From the NCBI RefSeq assembly GCF_017377775.1, contig NZ_JAFVLN010000019.1, positions 62,001 through 126,000 of the forward strand: a DNA stretch of 64,000 bases, in the 5' to 3' direction. Both the position numbers and the translations under genes were made by a program. The stretch is from Streptomyces sp. VRA16 Mangrove soil (GTDB taxonomy: Bacteria; Actinomycetota; Actinomycetes; Streptomycetales; Streptomycetaceae). A model generated the notes under the pieces. That model searched no databases, had not been told where the DNA came from, and saw nothing but the letters and a program-made list of their open reading frames with translations. Below, piece by piece: positions 8,444 through 17,423 of this stretch. Within the stretch, counting starts at the first letter, position 1. Every line of letters begins with the position of its first letter.

Positions 8444-9163
8444 CTACTCCTCCCCCGCCAGGGTCAGCGAGCGCAGCCTCTGCCCCGCGTACCAGGTCGC
8501 GAGCACGGTCACGGCCACCAGGAAGACGGTCGCGAGCGGCAGCCCGACGTCCGAGGTGACGAGCTCGCCGCCGGCCACCTTCTGGGCCACCGCGAGCGAC
8601 CACTGCTGCACGCTGAGGGTGCGTGCCCCGGCGACCAGCGAGCCGAAGAGCGCCTCCCACACCAGGGCGTAGACGAGGCCGAAGACGACCGCGTGCCGGG
8701 TGACCGTGCCCAGCAGCAGGAAGATCGCGGCGTACGCGATGGAGGCCACCAGGGCGGCGATCGTGTAGGCGACGGCGATCTGCTGCCCGTTCCCGTTCAG
8801 GATCAGACCGGCGATCAGGGTCGGGACCGCGGAGAACACCATGGTCACGGCGATGGCCACGATGAGCTTGGTGAAGATGATCGTGGGCCGTTTGACGGGC
8901 TTGGACAGCAGATAGACGACGGAGCCGTCGTCGATCTCCGGCCCGATGGCCCCGGTCCCCGCGATGACACCGATCAGCGGCACCATCGTGGCGAGCGCGA
9001 AACCGCCCAGGACGTCGACGGCGGTCTGGTCGTCGGCTCCGGTCAGCCCGCGGACGAGTCCGGCGATCACGACGAGCAGCACCGGCAGCGCGAAGAGGAT
9101 GAGGGCCCGGCGGCGGCCGAGCAGGGCCCGGTAGGTGAGCCGGGCGACAGTGGGGTCGTACAT
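8444..9163 (-). CDS. ABC-2 type transporter permease
   Basis: Encodes 239 residues with six predicted membrane helices (near 18-38, 55-75, 100-125, 130-150, 158-178 and 210-228), the ABC-2 permease layout. The N-terminus MYDPTVARLTYRALLGRRRAL is cytosolic and basic. It lies 20 nt downstream of an ATPase gene and is the last gene of a four-gene minus-strand operon, so it should form an exporter with that ATPase. The substrate is unknown. The presence of two ATPase-permease pairs in tandem is discussed under the other genes. Confidence 0.88.
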   Translation of the reverse strand: MYDPTVARLTYRALLGRRRALILFALPVLLVVIAGLVRGLTGADDQTAVDVLGGFALATMVPLIGVIAGTGAIGPEIDDGSVVYLLSKPVKRPTIIFTKLIVAIAVTMVFSAVPTLIAGLILNGNGQQIAVAYTIAALVASIAYAAIFLLLGTVTRHAVVFGLVYALVWEALFGSLVAGARTLSVQQWSLAVAQKVAGGELVTSDVGLPLATVFLVAVTVLATWYAGQRLRSLTLAGEE

Positions 9164-9183
9164 CAGGGCCTCCTGTGCCGTGA

Positions 9184-10095
9184 CTAGGCCGCGACCAGAT
9201 AAGAGAAGACGGACTCGAGGGACTCGTCGGACGGCGAGACCGTGAGCAGGCGGATGCCGTGCGCCTGCGCGACCTTGGGCAGCAGCGTGGTGAACCGGCC
9301 GAAGTCGACGGCCTGAACGCGCAACGCGCCCTCCTTCAGGTCGACTTCGATGCCCGCCGTCGACGGGTCCGCGATCAGCGCGGCGGCCAGCGCCCGGTCG
9401 TCGCTGGAGCGGATCAGATAGCGGTGCGGGCGGTCGGTCATCAGGCGGCGGATCTTGCGGAAGTCACCGCTGGCCGCGTGGCGTCCGGCGACGATCACCT
9501 CGATGTGGGAGGCGAGTTGCTCGACCTCTTCGAGGATGTGCGAGGAGAACAACACCGTGCGGCCCTCGTCCCCCATGCGCCGCAGCAGGTCCATGAGCTG
9601 CATGCGCTGGCGCGGGTCCATGCCGTTGAACGGCTCGTCGAGCAGCAGCACCGACGGGTTGTGGACCAGTGCGGAGGCCATCTTCACGCGCTGCCGCATG
9701 CCCTTGGAGTACGTCTGGATCTTGCGGTCCTGGGCGTACTCCATCTCCACGGTGGCGAGCGCCGCCTGCGCCTCCTTCTGGCCGAGGCCGTGCAACTCCG
9801 CGTTGGCGACGACGAATTCGCGGCCCGTGAGGAAGTCGTACATGCCCTCGCGCTCGGGCACGATGCCGATGTGGCGGTAGATCTGTTCGTTGCGCCAGAT
9901 CTGCTGTCCGTCGAGCGTGACCGTCCCGTTCGAGGGGGCCAGGAAGCCGCCCATCATGTTGATGAGGGTCGACTTGCCCGCGCCGTTGGGCCCGAGCAGG
10001 CCGGTGACGCCGGGACCGATGGTCATCGTGACGTCGTTGACGGCGACGACGTTGCCGAACCATCGCGAGACGTGGTCGATGGAAAGAGTGCTCAT
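9184..10095 (-). CDS. ABC transporter ATP-binding protein
   Basis: Encodes 303 residues. Walker A is GPNGAGKST near 40, the signature is the variant YSKGMRQRVKMA used by drug/ABC-2 exporter ATPases, Walker B is VLLLDEPFNGMDP, and the switch His lies in SSHILEEVE. A C-terminal extension (from about 210) is typical of the CcmA/DrrA-like group. It energises the permease encoded 20 nt downstream. About 50 nt separate it from the upstream permease gene in the same operon. Function in export is family knowledge; cargo unknown. Confidence 0.92.
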   Translation of the reverse strand: MSTLSIDHVSRWFGNVVAVNDVTMTIGPGVTGLLGPNGAGKSTLINMMGGFLAPSNGTVTLDGQQIWRNEQIYRHIGIVPEREGMYDFLTGREFVVANAELHGLGQKEAQAALATVEMEYAQDRKIQTYSKGMRQRVKMASALVHNPSVLLLDEPFNGMDPRQRMQLMDLLRRMGDEGRTVLFSSHILEEVEQLASHIEVIVAGRHAASGDFRKIRRLMTDRPHRYLIRSSDDRALAAALIADPSTAGIEVDLKEGALRVQAVDFGRFTTLLPKVAQAHGIRLLTVSPSDESLESVFSYLVAA

Positions 10096-10144
10096 GGGCG
10101 CGGCCCATTCTTTGGAAGGGTGGCGGTGGGAGACGGGTGGGCGG

Positions 10145-11032
10145 TCACAGTCCGACCTTCCGGTAGCGGCGCATCAGCAGCCCGTAGGAGCCGGCGATGA
10201 GCCCGAGGACGACGAGCAGATACACCACGCCCTGGCCGGTGGAGGGGCCGTGCGCCCCGGGGAAGGCGGACGTGGCGCCGAGGAAGGCGGTCTGTACGCC
10301 GTCGATGAGCGTGATCGGCGAGAAGAGACCGAGCCAGGACACCGCGCCGCTGTTGTCCTGCGCGTCGGCGATCGCCTGGACGGTGGAGACCGCTCCGTAG
10401 GAGATGGTCAGCACGGCGATGACGGCGGCGATGCCGAAGCCGCGGCGCGGCGTGACGGCGGAGACGACGAGGCCGATCCCGGCGAGGAGCAGCGACAGCA
10501 GTGCCACGGACACCAGCCCCTGGGCGAATCCCTTGGTCTGCTCGGTGAAGTCCAGCTTGGCGAGCAGAGCGCCTACGTAGAGGACGATCAGCGGCGCCGC
10601 GGTGAGCACGAACAGGGCGCAGGTCATGGCGGCGAACTTCGCCACCACGTAGTCCACGCGCTCGATGGGGCGCGAGAAGTAGAGCGGCACCGACTTGAAG
10701 CGCAGGTCGCGGGAGACGGCCTGAGGTGCCTGCGAGGCGACGTAGAGGCCGATGACGGCCTGGAGGACGATCGCGTAGCGCGTGTAGTCCAGCGGCAGGT
10801 CCTTCGCCTTCGTGGCGACGGCGACCGCGACCATGATCAGCGCCGGGACGCACATCACGACGAAGAGCAGCATCGGCAGCACCTTCGACTTGGCCGAGCG
10901 GCCCAGGCCGTACGCGCCCCGCAGGCTCTGTGAGAAGAGCGAGCGGCGGGCGTACGCGCGGCCCAGGCGCGGTCCGTCGTAGTGGCGGTAGCCGATGTTG
11001 TGGATCTGTGTGTTCAAGGGTTCCGTGCTCAT
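10145..11032 (-). CDS. ABC-2 type transporter permease
   Basis: Encodes 295 residues from ATG at 11032, preceded by GGGAGGGG; a GTG one codon earlier is equally possible. A long cytosolic N-terminus contains IGYRHYDGPRLGRAYARR, then six hydrophobic helices (first near 55-75, last near 265-285). The motif LYFSRPIERVDYVVAKF before the third helix is the short coupling helix region of this permease type. The start overlaps the stop of the preceding ATPase gene, so the two proteins should form one exporter. Confidence 0.88.
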   Translation of the reverse strand: MSTEPLNTQIHNIGYRHYDGPRLGRAYARRSLFSQSLRGAYGLGRSAKSKVLPMLLFVVMCVPALIMVAVAVATKAKDLPLDYTRYAIVLQAVIGLYVASQAPQAVSRDLRFKSVPLYFSRPIERVDYVVAKFAAMTCALFVLTAAPLIVLYVGALLAKLDFTEQTKGFAQGLVSVALLSLLLAGIGLVVSAVTPRRGFGIAAVIAVLTISYGAVSTVQAIADAQDNSGAVSWLGLFSPITLIDGVQTAFLGATSAFPGAHGPSTGQGVVYLLVVLGLIAGSYGLLMRRYRKVGL

Positions 11033-12060
11033 CACGCGGCCCCTCCCGTCTGTCCCTGCTGTCCTGTCCGCTGAGCGGCGGTGGCCGCCCAGGCCGCGGC
11101 GCGCTCGGAGACCTGCGGCTCCTCCACGGGCTTGAAGACCTCGGCGATGTGGTGCCTGCGCTGTTCCATCCGTACGAGTCCCAGGCCCAGGTCGGCGACG
11201 ACGTCGCGCACGATGTCGTACGTCTCGTCGCCCTGCGCGGTGATGAGGATCGTGTGCCCCGCGCCGGGCAGCTCGCCGCCGGTGCTGGTCTCGATGCCGC
11301 GCTGGGCGAACGCCTCACGCAACGCGGCTGTCCCGTCCGGGTGTTCGTCGCTGTCGGTGACCTCGATCGCGAGGGTCGCCGTGGACTGGGTGAAGTCGGT
11401 GGTGGAGCTGGAGCGCAGCAGCTTGCCGCCGTCGATGACCACCACGTGGTCACAGGTGCGCTCCAGCTCGCCGAGCAGGTGCGAGGTGACGAGGACCGAG
11501 ATGCCGAAGTCGCTGTGCACCCGGCGGATCAGGTCGAGCATGTCGTCGCGGCCGACCGGGTCCAGGCCGTTCGTCGGCTCGTCCAGGAAGACCAGCTGCG
11601 GGTCGTGGACGAGGGCCTGGGCCAGCTTCACGCGCTGCTTCATGCCCGTCGAATAGCCGCCGATGGGGCGGTAGCGCTCCTCGTACAGGCCGACGTGGCG
11701 CAGCGTGTCCGCGGTGCGCTCACGGGCGGCGGTGGGCGGCAGGCCCGACATGCGCGCCATGTGGACGACGAACTCGGTGGCCGAGACGTCGGGCGGCAGG
11801 CAGTCGTGCTCCGGCATGTACCCGACCCGCTCGCGGATGGCGGGACCCGACGACGGATCCGCGACGTCGAGGCCGAGCACTTCGGCGCGGCCCTCCGTGG
11901 CGGGGGACAGACCCAGCAGGATCTTGATCATGGTGGACTTGCCGGCTCCATTGGCCCCGACGAGTCCGGTCACCCCGGGCCCGATGTCCATGGTCAGCCG
12001 GTCAAGCGCGGTCACCCGGGGGAACCGCTTGCTCAGGCTTTCGGTCGCGATCACAGTCAC
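11032..12060 (-). CDS. ABC transporter ATP-binding protein
   Basis: Encodes 342 residues starting at GTG 12060 (VTVIATESLSKRF). Walker A is GANGAGKST, signature YSTGMKQRVKLA, Walker B LVFLDEPTNGLDP and switch His in TSHLLGELE; the C-terminal domain from about 215 is of the DrrA/YxlF kind. It is the first gene of the four-gene exporter operon. A -10 box TACTTT lies 6 nt before the GTG with no ribosome site, which suggests leaderless translation. It is divergent from the M24 gene. Confidence 0.9.
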   Translation of the reverse strand: MTVIATESLSKRFPRVTALDRLTMDIGPGVTGLVGANGAGKSTMIKILLGLSPATEGRAEVLGLDVADPSSGPAIRERVGYMPEHDCLPPDVSATEFVVHMARMSGLPPTAARERTADTLRHVGLYEERYRPIGGYSTGMKQRVKLAQALVHDPQLVFLDEPTNGLDPVGRDDMLDLIRRVHSDFGISVLVTSHLLGELERTCDHVVVIDGGKLLRSSSTTDFTQSTATLAIEVTDSDEHPDGTAALREAFAQRGIETSTGGELPGAGHTILITAQGDETYDIVRDVVADLGLGLVRMEQRRHHIAEVFKPVEEPQVSERAAAWAATAAQRTGQQGQTGGAA

Positions 12061-12066
12061 GGTTCG

Positions 12067-12072
12067 AAAGTA
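12067..12072 (-). promoter_or_regulatory. -10 element of the ABC exporter operon
   Basis: The minus strand reads TACTTT, 6 nt before the GTG of the first ATPase gene. The gap to the divergent M24 gene (12061-12355) otherwise holds a TTTTCCACA motif and no gene. Confidence 0.45.
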
Positions 12073-12355
12073 GTGGCGCAGGCCACACGAGGCGTCAGAC
12101 CAGGGTGTCGACCTCGTATGAGACCTGAGTATTACGGGTCCGTAGGGGTCATCCCCGAGTAGCCCGCCGCCCCGCGGGCGCCGGCCCGCCCCGGGGGGCG
12201 GCGCTGTGCACAACCGGCGGGTTTTCCACAGTCTTGCCCCGGCCTCTTGACGTCGCCGTCAGCCATTGTCACATTCATCAGTGTCAAGTTACGAGCGCGT
12301 ACGGCGACGGCCCGGTCACGGGATCCGGGCGGCCGTGACCCGGACGGACGGTGGC

Positions 12356-13198
12356 ATGACCTCAGCAGTGGTACGTGAACTCTCGGCGGAGCTGCGGGGG
12401 TTCAAGGAAGTGCAGACGCTCGCGTACGAGTGCGCGGAAGCGGTCGCGGCGCAGCTCAAGCCAGGGGTGACCGAGCGCGAGGCGGCGCGGATGCAGCGCG
12501 AGTGGCTGCGCGAGCGCGGGGTGCGGGACTGGTTCCATCTGCCCTTCGCCTGGTTCGGGGACCGCACGGCGTTCGTGAACTTCCGCATACCGCTGCAGTT
12601 CTTCCCCACGAACCGGAGGCTGGAGGCGGGGATGCCGTTCATCCTCGACATGGCCCCCGTGTACAAGGGACACACCGCGGACATCGGCTACTCGGGCTGC
12701 CTCGGCCTCAACCCCCTGCACGACAAGCTCCTTTCGGACCTCAAGGACCACCGGGAGCTGATCCTGCGCGAGGTCCGCGAGCGGCGCACGCTGCGGGAGA
12801 TCTACGAGGACGTCGACCGGCTGATGGGACGCCAGGGGTATGCGAACCGGCACCGGGCCTACCCCTTCGGCGTGATCGCGCACAAGGTCGACCGGGTCAG
12901 GCCGCGCCGCGTCAACCCCACGCTGTTCGGCTTCGGCACGCAGTCGCTGAAGGGTCTGGCGAGCGACGCGCTGCACGGGCACCGGGACGGCTGGTCGCCA
13001 CTGTGGTCGCCGTACAAGTTCTCCGACCATCCGCCGCGGCCCGGCCTGTGGGCGGTGGAACCCCACCTCGGATTCCGGGGCACGGGCGCCAAGTTCGAGG
13101 AGCTCCTCGTGGTCACGGACTCCAAGGACCCCGAGGAGAGCGCCTTTTGGCTGGACGACGATCTGCCGCACGTGCGGCGCTGGGCGGAGGGCATCTGA
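12356..13198 (+). CDS. M24 family metallopeptidase (Xaa-Pro aminopeptidase-like)
   Basis: Encodes 280 residues from the ATG at 12356. The pita-bread fold is recognisable: PFILDMAPV and TADIGYSG supply the two metal Asp residues, HKVD lies in the His region, VEPHLGF and KFEELLVVT supply the two Glu ligands. The spacing between metal ligands is somewhat unusual, so the catalytic activity could differ from true prolidases. The stop overlaps the ATG of the hydrolase-SDR gene (TGATG), so the two are co-translated; in Streptomyces such genes travel together, but the pathway is unknown to me. Confidence 0.82.
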   Translation: MTSAVVRELSAELRGFKEVQTLAYECAEAVAAQLKPGVTEREAARMQREWLRERGVRDWFHLPFAWFGDRTAFVNFRIPLQFFPTNRRLEAGMPFILDMAPVYKGHTADIGYSGCLGLNPLHDKLLSDLKDHRELILREVRERRTLREIYEDVDRLMGRQGYANRHRAYPFGVIAHKVDRVRPRRVNPTLFGFGTQSLKGLASDALHGHRDGWSPLWSPYKFSDHPPRPGLWAVEPHLGFRGTGAKFEELLVVTDSKDPEESAFWLDDDLPHVRRWAEGI

Positions 13199-14994
13199 TG
13201 ACGGACCTGACGAAGATCCACGGCGCGCGCGAGCGCACGGTGCACACGGGCGGCGTCGAGCTGAACGTGGTGGAGCTGGGGAACACCGGGGACGCGGCGC
13301 GGCCCACGGTCGTGCTCGTGCACGGCTACCCGGACTCCAAGGAAGTCTGGTCGGAGGTCGCCACCCGGCTCGCCGACCGCTGCGGGTTCCATGTGGTCCT
13401 CTACGACATACGCGGCCACGGCCGCTCCACCGCGCCCAAGCCGCTCCGCGGCGGCTTCACCCTGGAGAAGCTCACCGACGACTTCGTGGCGGTCATCGAC
13501 GCGGTGAGCCCGGACAAGCCCGTCCACGTGGTGGGGCACGACTGGGGTTCGGTGCAGTCGTGGGAGTTCGTCACGGTCAAGCGCACCGAGGGTCGCATCG
13601 CGTCCTTCACGTCGATGTCGGGCCCGTCCCTCGACCACTTCGGGCACTGGATCAAGCAGCGGATGAAGCGGCCCACGCCCCGCAAGGTGGGCCAGCTCCT
13701 CGGCCAGGGCGCCAAGTCCTGGTACGTGTACATGCTGCACACGCCCGTGCTGCCCGAGCTGGCCTGGCGCGGGCCGCTCGGCAAGCGCTGGCCGAAGATC
13801 CTGGAGCGCGTGGAGCGGGTGCCGTCCGGCGACTACCCGACGGCGTCCCTGCCCTCGGACGCCGCGCACGGTGCCTGGCTGTACCGGGACAACGTACGGG
13901 CGCGGCTCACCCACCCGCGCGACGACGCGTACGCGCACGCGCCCGTGCAGCTCATCACGCCGCTCGGGGACGCCTTCCTGTCGCCGAAGCTGTACGACCA
14001 GCTGGAGCTGTGGGCGCCGCAGTTGACGCGCCGCACGCTGCCCGCCAAGCACTGGGTGCCGCGCACCCGGCCCGATCAGCTCACCGCCTGGATCGGCGCG
14101 TTCGTGACGGCCCACGAGGAGCAGGAGGCGGGGGTGCCCGCACAGCAGAAGGTGGCCGACGGCAAGTACGCGGACCGGTTCGGTGGCCAGCTCGTGCTCG
14201 TCACCGGGGCGGGCAGCGGCATCGGGCGGGCCACCGCGTTCGCGTTCGCCGAGGCCGGCGCGCGTGTGATCGCCGTCGACCGGGACGCCGAGAGCGTCGC
14301 GCGCACCGCCGAGATGGCCCAGCTCATCGGCGCGCCCCAGGCGTGGGCGGAGACCGTCGACGTCACGGACGAGCAGGCCATGGAGAAGCTCGCCGAGAAG
14401 GTCGCCGCCGAGTACGGGGTGGTCGACGTCCTGGTGAACAACGCGGGCATCGGTCTGTCCGGCTCGTTCTTCGACACGACGCCGGAGGACTGGAAGAAGG
14501 TCCTCGACGTGAACCTGTGGGGGGTCATCCACGGCTGCCGGCTGTTCGGCAGGCAGATGGCCGAGCGCGGGCAGGGCGGCCACATCGTGAACACCGCGTC
14601 CGCGGCCGCGTACCAGCCCTCGAAGGCGCTCCCCGCCTACTCCACCTCCAAGGCCGCGGTCCTCATGCTCAGCGAGTGTCTCCGCGCCGAGCTGGCCGGT
14701 CGGGGCATCGGCGTCTCCGCGATCTGCCCCGGGCTGGTGAACACGAACATCACGGCGACGGCCCGTTTCGTGGGCGCCGACGCCGCCGAGGAGCAGCGCC
14801 GGCAGAAGAAGTCCTCGCGCCTGTACGGCCTGCGCAACTATCCGCCGGAGAAGGTCGCCGACGCGATCCTCGCCGCCGTCGTGCACAGCAAGGCGGTCGT
14901 GCCGGTCACCCCGGAGGCCCGCGGCGCCCACCTCATGTCCCGCTTCACCCCCAGGGCCCTGCGCGCCGTCGCCCGGCTGGAGCCGCCGCTGTGA
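13198..14994 (+). CDS. Fused alpha/beta hydrolase - short-chain dehydrogenase
   Basis: Encodes 598 residues. The N-terminal half (about 10-310) is an alpha/beta hydrolase with the oxyanion motif HGYPDS and the nucleophile elbow VVGHDWGSVQ, where Asp replaces Ser as in epoxide hydrolases and haloalkane dehalogenases; the His is in AKHWVP. The C-terminal half (about 320-590) is an SDR with the cofactor motif TGAGSGIG, NNAG, the catalytic YSTSK and a C2-like PGLVNTNI. A likely sequence is hydrolysis followed by NAD(P)-linked oxidation of one substrate; that is inference. Coupled to the M24 gene upstream and overlapping the damaged hydrolase gene downstream. Confidence 0.9.
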   Translation: MTDLTKIHGARERTVHTGGVELNVVELGNTGDAARPTVVLVHGYPDSKEVWSEVATRLADRCGFHVVLYDIRGHGRSTAPKPLRGGFTLEKLTDDFVAVIDAVSPDKPVHVVGHDWGSVQSWEFVTVKRTEGRIASFTSMSGPSLDHFGHWIKQRMKRPTPRKVGQLLGQGAKSWYVYMLHTPVLPELAWRGPLGKRWPKILERVERVPSGDYPTASLPSDAAHGAWLYRDNVRARLTHPRDDAYAHAPVQLITPLGDAFLSPKLYDQLELWAPQLTRRTLPAKHWVPRTRPDQLTAWIGAFVTAHEEQEAGVPAQQKVADGKYADRFGGQLVLVTGAGSGIGRATAFAFAEAGARVIAVDRDAESVARTAEMAQLIGAPQAWAETVDVTDEQAMEKLAEKVAAEYGVVDVLVNNAGIGLSGSFFDTTPEDWKKVLDVNLWGVIHGCRLFGRQMAERGQGGHIVNTASAAAYQPSKALPAYSTSKAAVLMLSECLRAELAGRGIGVSAICPGLVNTNITATARFVGADAAEEQRRQKKSSRLYGLRNYPPEKVADAILAAVVHSKAVVPVTPEARGAHLMSRFTPRALRAVARLEPPL

Positions 14995-15665
14995 GCACCG
15001 ACGACGCACCGGACCCCGCGAAAGGCGAGCACCACGCGATCACTCCGCGCCGCGTCTCCTTCGACTGGGAGGCGACGCCGCTGCACTGGATACCGGACGA
15101 GCCGACGGCCACCCACGTCATCAACGTGCTGCATCTGTTGCTGCCCGCGGGGGAGCGCTGGTTCGTGAAGGTCTTCAAGGAGGGCCTGTCCCTGGTCGAG
15201 AACACCTTTCTCGTCACCCGAAGGAATGACGATCCGACTAGCGGCTTGCAAGGTCCTCCTATTGCTCAGATACCGTCGTCCATACGACCTGGGACGCCGA
15301 ACATGGCGCCAACGTACGGGGCCCCTGCTCCACCAGTGAGATGGTTCAGGGCCTCCTCGTCGTCTTTGGCCCTGTTCACCCGGCCAGGCCCACGCACGCG
15401 TGGGCTCGGGGGCGCCGCCTTCCTCGCACGGCACGACCCTCAGCTCGCCGGCCGCCCGCGCTACTCGCTGGCCGAGCACAACAAGGCGGTGCGCAAGGGC
15501 CTGCTGCCCTCCTGGCGTGACCTGGACGCGGCGATACCGCGCTATCTGCGCCGGTCGTACCATCCCTCGCAGGAGGGTTCGCTGCGCAGGGCCGTCGAGT
15601 ATCTGGCGGTGTCGCCCGCGGCGCGGGCCGCGGCGGGCGCGATCGGCCGCTCGGCGATCGCGTGA
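14991..15665 (+). pseudogene. Metal-dependent hydrolase (PF10118-like) with replaced core
   Basis: A frame stays open from GTG 14991 (overlapping the SDR stop) to 15665, 224 codons, but only its two ends look like the family. The N-terminus has ITPRRVSFDWEATPLHWIPD and INVLHLLLPAGERWFVKVFK; the C-terminus has ARHDPQLAGRPRYSLAEHN and LRRSYHPSQEGSLRRAVEYL. Between about 15200 and 15400 the usual core of some 130 residues, which holds the conserved His/Glu metal residues, is missing and about 195 bp of unrelated sequence with lower G+C stands in its place. The protein cannot be active if made. The right junction also looks shifted by one base. Confidence 0.72.
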
Positions 15666-15718
15666 GGCGTCCGGGACCTTCCACAGGTGTGACCGGGTAC
15701 GACCGAGGGGCGTGGGGC

Positions 15719-16690
15719 GTGGCAGAGCGATCGGCCGTGACGGGACGGGAGGGCGGGCCGGACAGGGCCGACAGGACGGGCCGGCCGGGCGCCGAGTACC
15801 GGATCGAGGACCTGGCCCACCACAGCGGCGCCACGGTCCGCACGATCCGGGCCTACCAGGACCGCGGACTGCTGCCGCGCCCCGAGCGGCGCGGCCGGGC
15901 CAACGTGTACACGGACACGCATCTGGCGCGGCTGCGCCAGATCGCCGACCTCCTCGACCGGGGCTACACCCTGGCCTCCATCAAGGAGCTCCTGGAGGCC
16001 TGGGACGCGGGGCGCGGTCTCGGCGGTGTGCTCGGCCTGGTCGCCGAGGTCGACAAGCCGTGGACGGACGAGCGGGCGGGGCGCATCACCCGGGCCGAGC
16101 TCGACGCGATGTTCGGCGGTGACCCCGACGAGGCCGCGGTGCAGGACGCGATCGAGCTGGGCGTGCTGGAGCGGGACCCGGGGAACGACGCCGAGTTCCT
16201 CGTGCCGAGCCCTCAAGAGCTCGCGGTGGCCGCCGAGTTGTACGCGTCCGGTGTTCCGCTGTCAGCAATCTCCGGTCATCTCAGGGAGTTGAGGGGACAG
16301 GTCGAGCACATAGCCGCGCGTTTCCTGGAGTTCACCACCGAGCACGTCTTCGCGCGCTATCTCGGTCCGCAGCCACCGACGGACGCCGAAGCGGCGGAGG
16401 CGGCCGCGCTCGTCCGCCGGCTGCGGCCGCTCGCCCAGCAGTCGGTGGATGTCGAACTCGCGCGCGCGATGCGGTTGTTCGCGACCCGTCATCTGCACCG
16501 GCACCTGGCGGCCGGTCCGGTCGCGGCACCGGCCGACGAGCCGCAGTCGGTGGCCCTGCCCGCGGAGACAATGCGCGCCGTGCGCGGTCTGGTTGGGCCG
16601 GAGAACGTCGCGGCGTTCATTGCGGCGGCGGCCCAACGCGAGGTACAAGCAAGGACATTGGACGCACTTGCATCAAGTCATGACAAATGA
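15719..16690 (+). CDS. MerR family transcriptional regulator
   Basis: Encodes 323 residues from GTG 15719, preferred because GAGGGG lies about 9 nt upstream; a GTG at 15662 overlapping the preceding stop would add 19 residues. The MerR helix-turn-helix is YRIEDLAHHSGATVRTIRAYQ then GLLPRPERRGRANVY, followed by a second winged region and a long C-terminal helical part (about 120-320) that could be an effector domain. No metal-binding Cys are seen, so it is not a metal sensor of the usual kind. Its target may be the preceding M24/SDR genes, which run in the same direction; that is a guess. Confidence 0.85.
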   Translation: MAERSAVTGREGGPDRADRTGRPGAEYRIEDLAHHSGATVRTIRAYQDRGLLPRPERRGRANVYTDTHLARLRQIADLLDRGYTLASIKELLEAWDAGRGLGGVLGLVAEVDKPWTDERAGRITRAELDAMFGGDPDEAAVQDAIELGVLERDPGNDAEFLVPSPQELAVAAELYASGVPLSAISGHLRELRGQVEHIAARFLEFTTEHVFARYLGPQPPTDAEAAEAAALVRRLRPLAQQSVDVELARAMRLFATRHLHRHLAAGPVAAPADEPQSVALPAETMRAVRGLVGPENVAAFIAAAAQREVQARTLDALASSHDK

Positions 16691-16726
16691 CGCCTTGTTG
16701 GTCAAGTAGACCTTACTGCCTGTGAG

Positions 16727-16780
16727 TTGTCCACAGAATTGCCAATTCCCCTGTGGATAACTGGACTTGGTTGTGGATCA
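16727..16780. other. Second DnaA-box group, between merR and kptA
   Basis: TTGTCCACA lies at 16727-16735 on the plus strand, TTATCCACA at 16752-16760 on the minus strand and TGATCCACA at 16772-16780 on the minus strand. The first two match the Streptomyces DnaA-box consensus exactly. They occupy the 148 bp gap before kptA. Confidence 0.6.
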
Positions 16781-16838
16781 AACATGCGAGCCGAAAATTT
16801 GGGAGGAGATTACCGAGCGGCTCGGGCACCCTGACGCC

Positions 16839-17378
16839 ATGGACGAACAACGCACCGTCAAGGTGTCGAAGTACCTCTCGAAACACCTGCGGCACGAGCC
16901 CGGACGCATCGGCCTGACGCCCGACGAGGCGGGCTGGGTGGAGATCGACGAACTGCTCGCGGCCGCGGCGGCGCACCGGTTCCGGATCACGCGCGCCGAG
17001 CTCGACCACGTCGTCGCCACGAACGACAAGCGGCGCTTCGCGATCGAGGGCACCCGCATCCGCGCCAGCCAGGGCCACTCGATCGACGTCGACCTCGGCC
17101 TCACCCCCGTGGAACCGCCCGCGTACCTCTACCACGGCACCGTCGCCCGCTTCCTGGACGCGATCCGGGCCGAGGGACTGCGCCCCATGGCCCGGCACGA
17201 CGTGCATCTGTCGGAGGACCGCGAGACCGCCACCCGCGTCGGCGCCCGCCGCGGCCGCCCAGTCGTGCTGCCGGTGGACGCGGGCGCGATGCACCGCGAC
17301 GGCCACACCTTCCGCCGAAGCGCCAACGGCGTCTGGCTGACCGCCGCCGTCCCCCCGCGCTACCTCCGCTTTTCCTGA
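16839..17378 (+). CDS. kptA: RNA 2'-phosphotransferase (KptA/Tpt1)
   Basis: Encodes 179 residues from ATG 16839. Tpt1/KptA removes an internal RNA 2'-phosphate using NAD+, releasing ADP-ribose 1'',2''-cyclic phosphate. The N-terminal lobe has VSKYLSKHLRHEPGRIGL with the conserved Arg-His, then GWVEIDELL; the ADP-ribosyltransferase lobe has YLYHGTVARF, GLRPMARHDVHLS and the Arg-rich GARRGRPVVL. All family core residues seem present. The bacterial role is unclear because no tRNA splicing pathway is known to make the substrate. The start region follows three DnaA boxes. Confidence 0.93.
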   Translation: MDEQRTVKVSKYLSKHLRHEPGRIGLTPDEAGWVEIDELLAAAAAHRFRITRAELDHVVATNDKRRFAIEGTRIRASQGHSIDVDLGLTPVEPPAYLYHGTVARFLDAIRAEGLRPMARHDVHLSEDRETATRVGARRGRPVVLPVDAGAMHRDGHTFRRSANGVWLTAAVPPRYLRFS

Positions 17379-17423
17379 CACACCCGGACCGCGGGCGAGC
17401 CCTCTGAGGCAAGATCCATAGAT

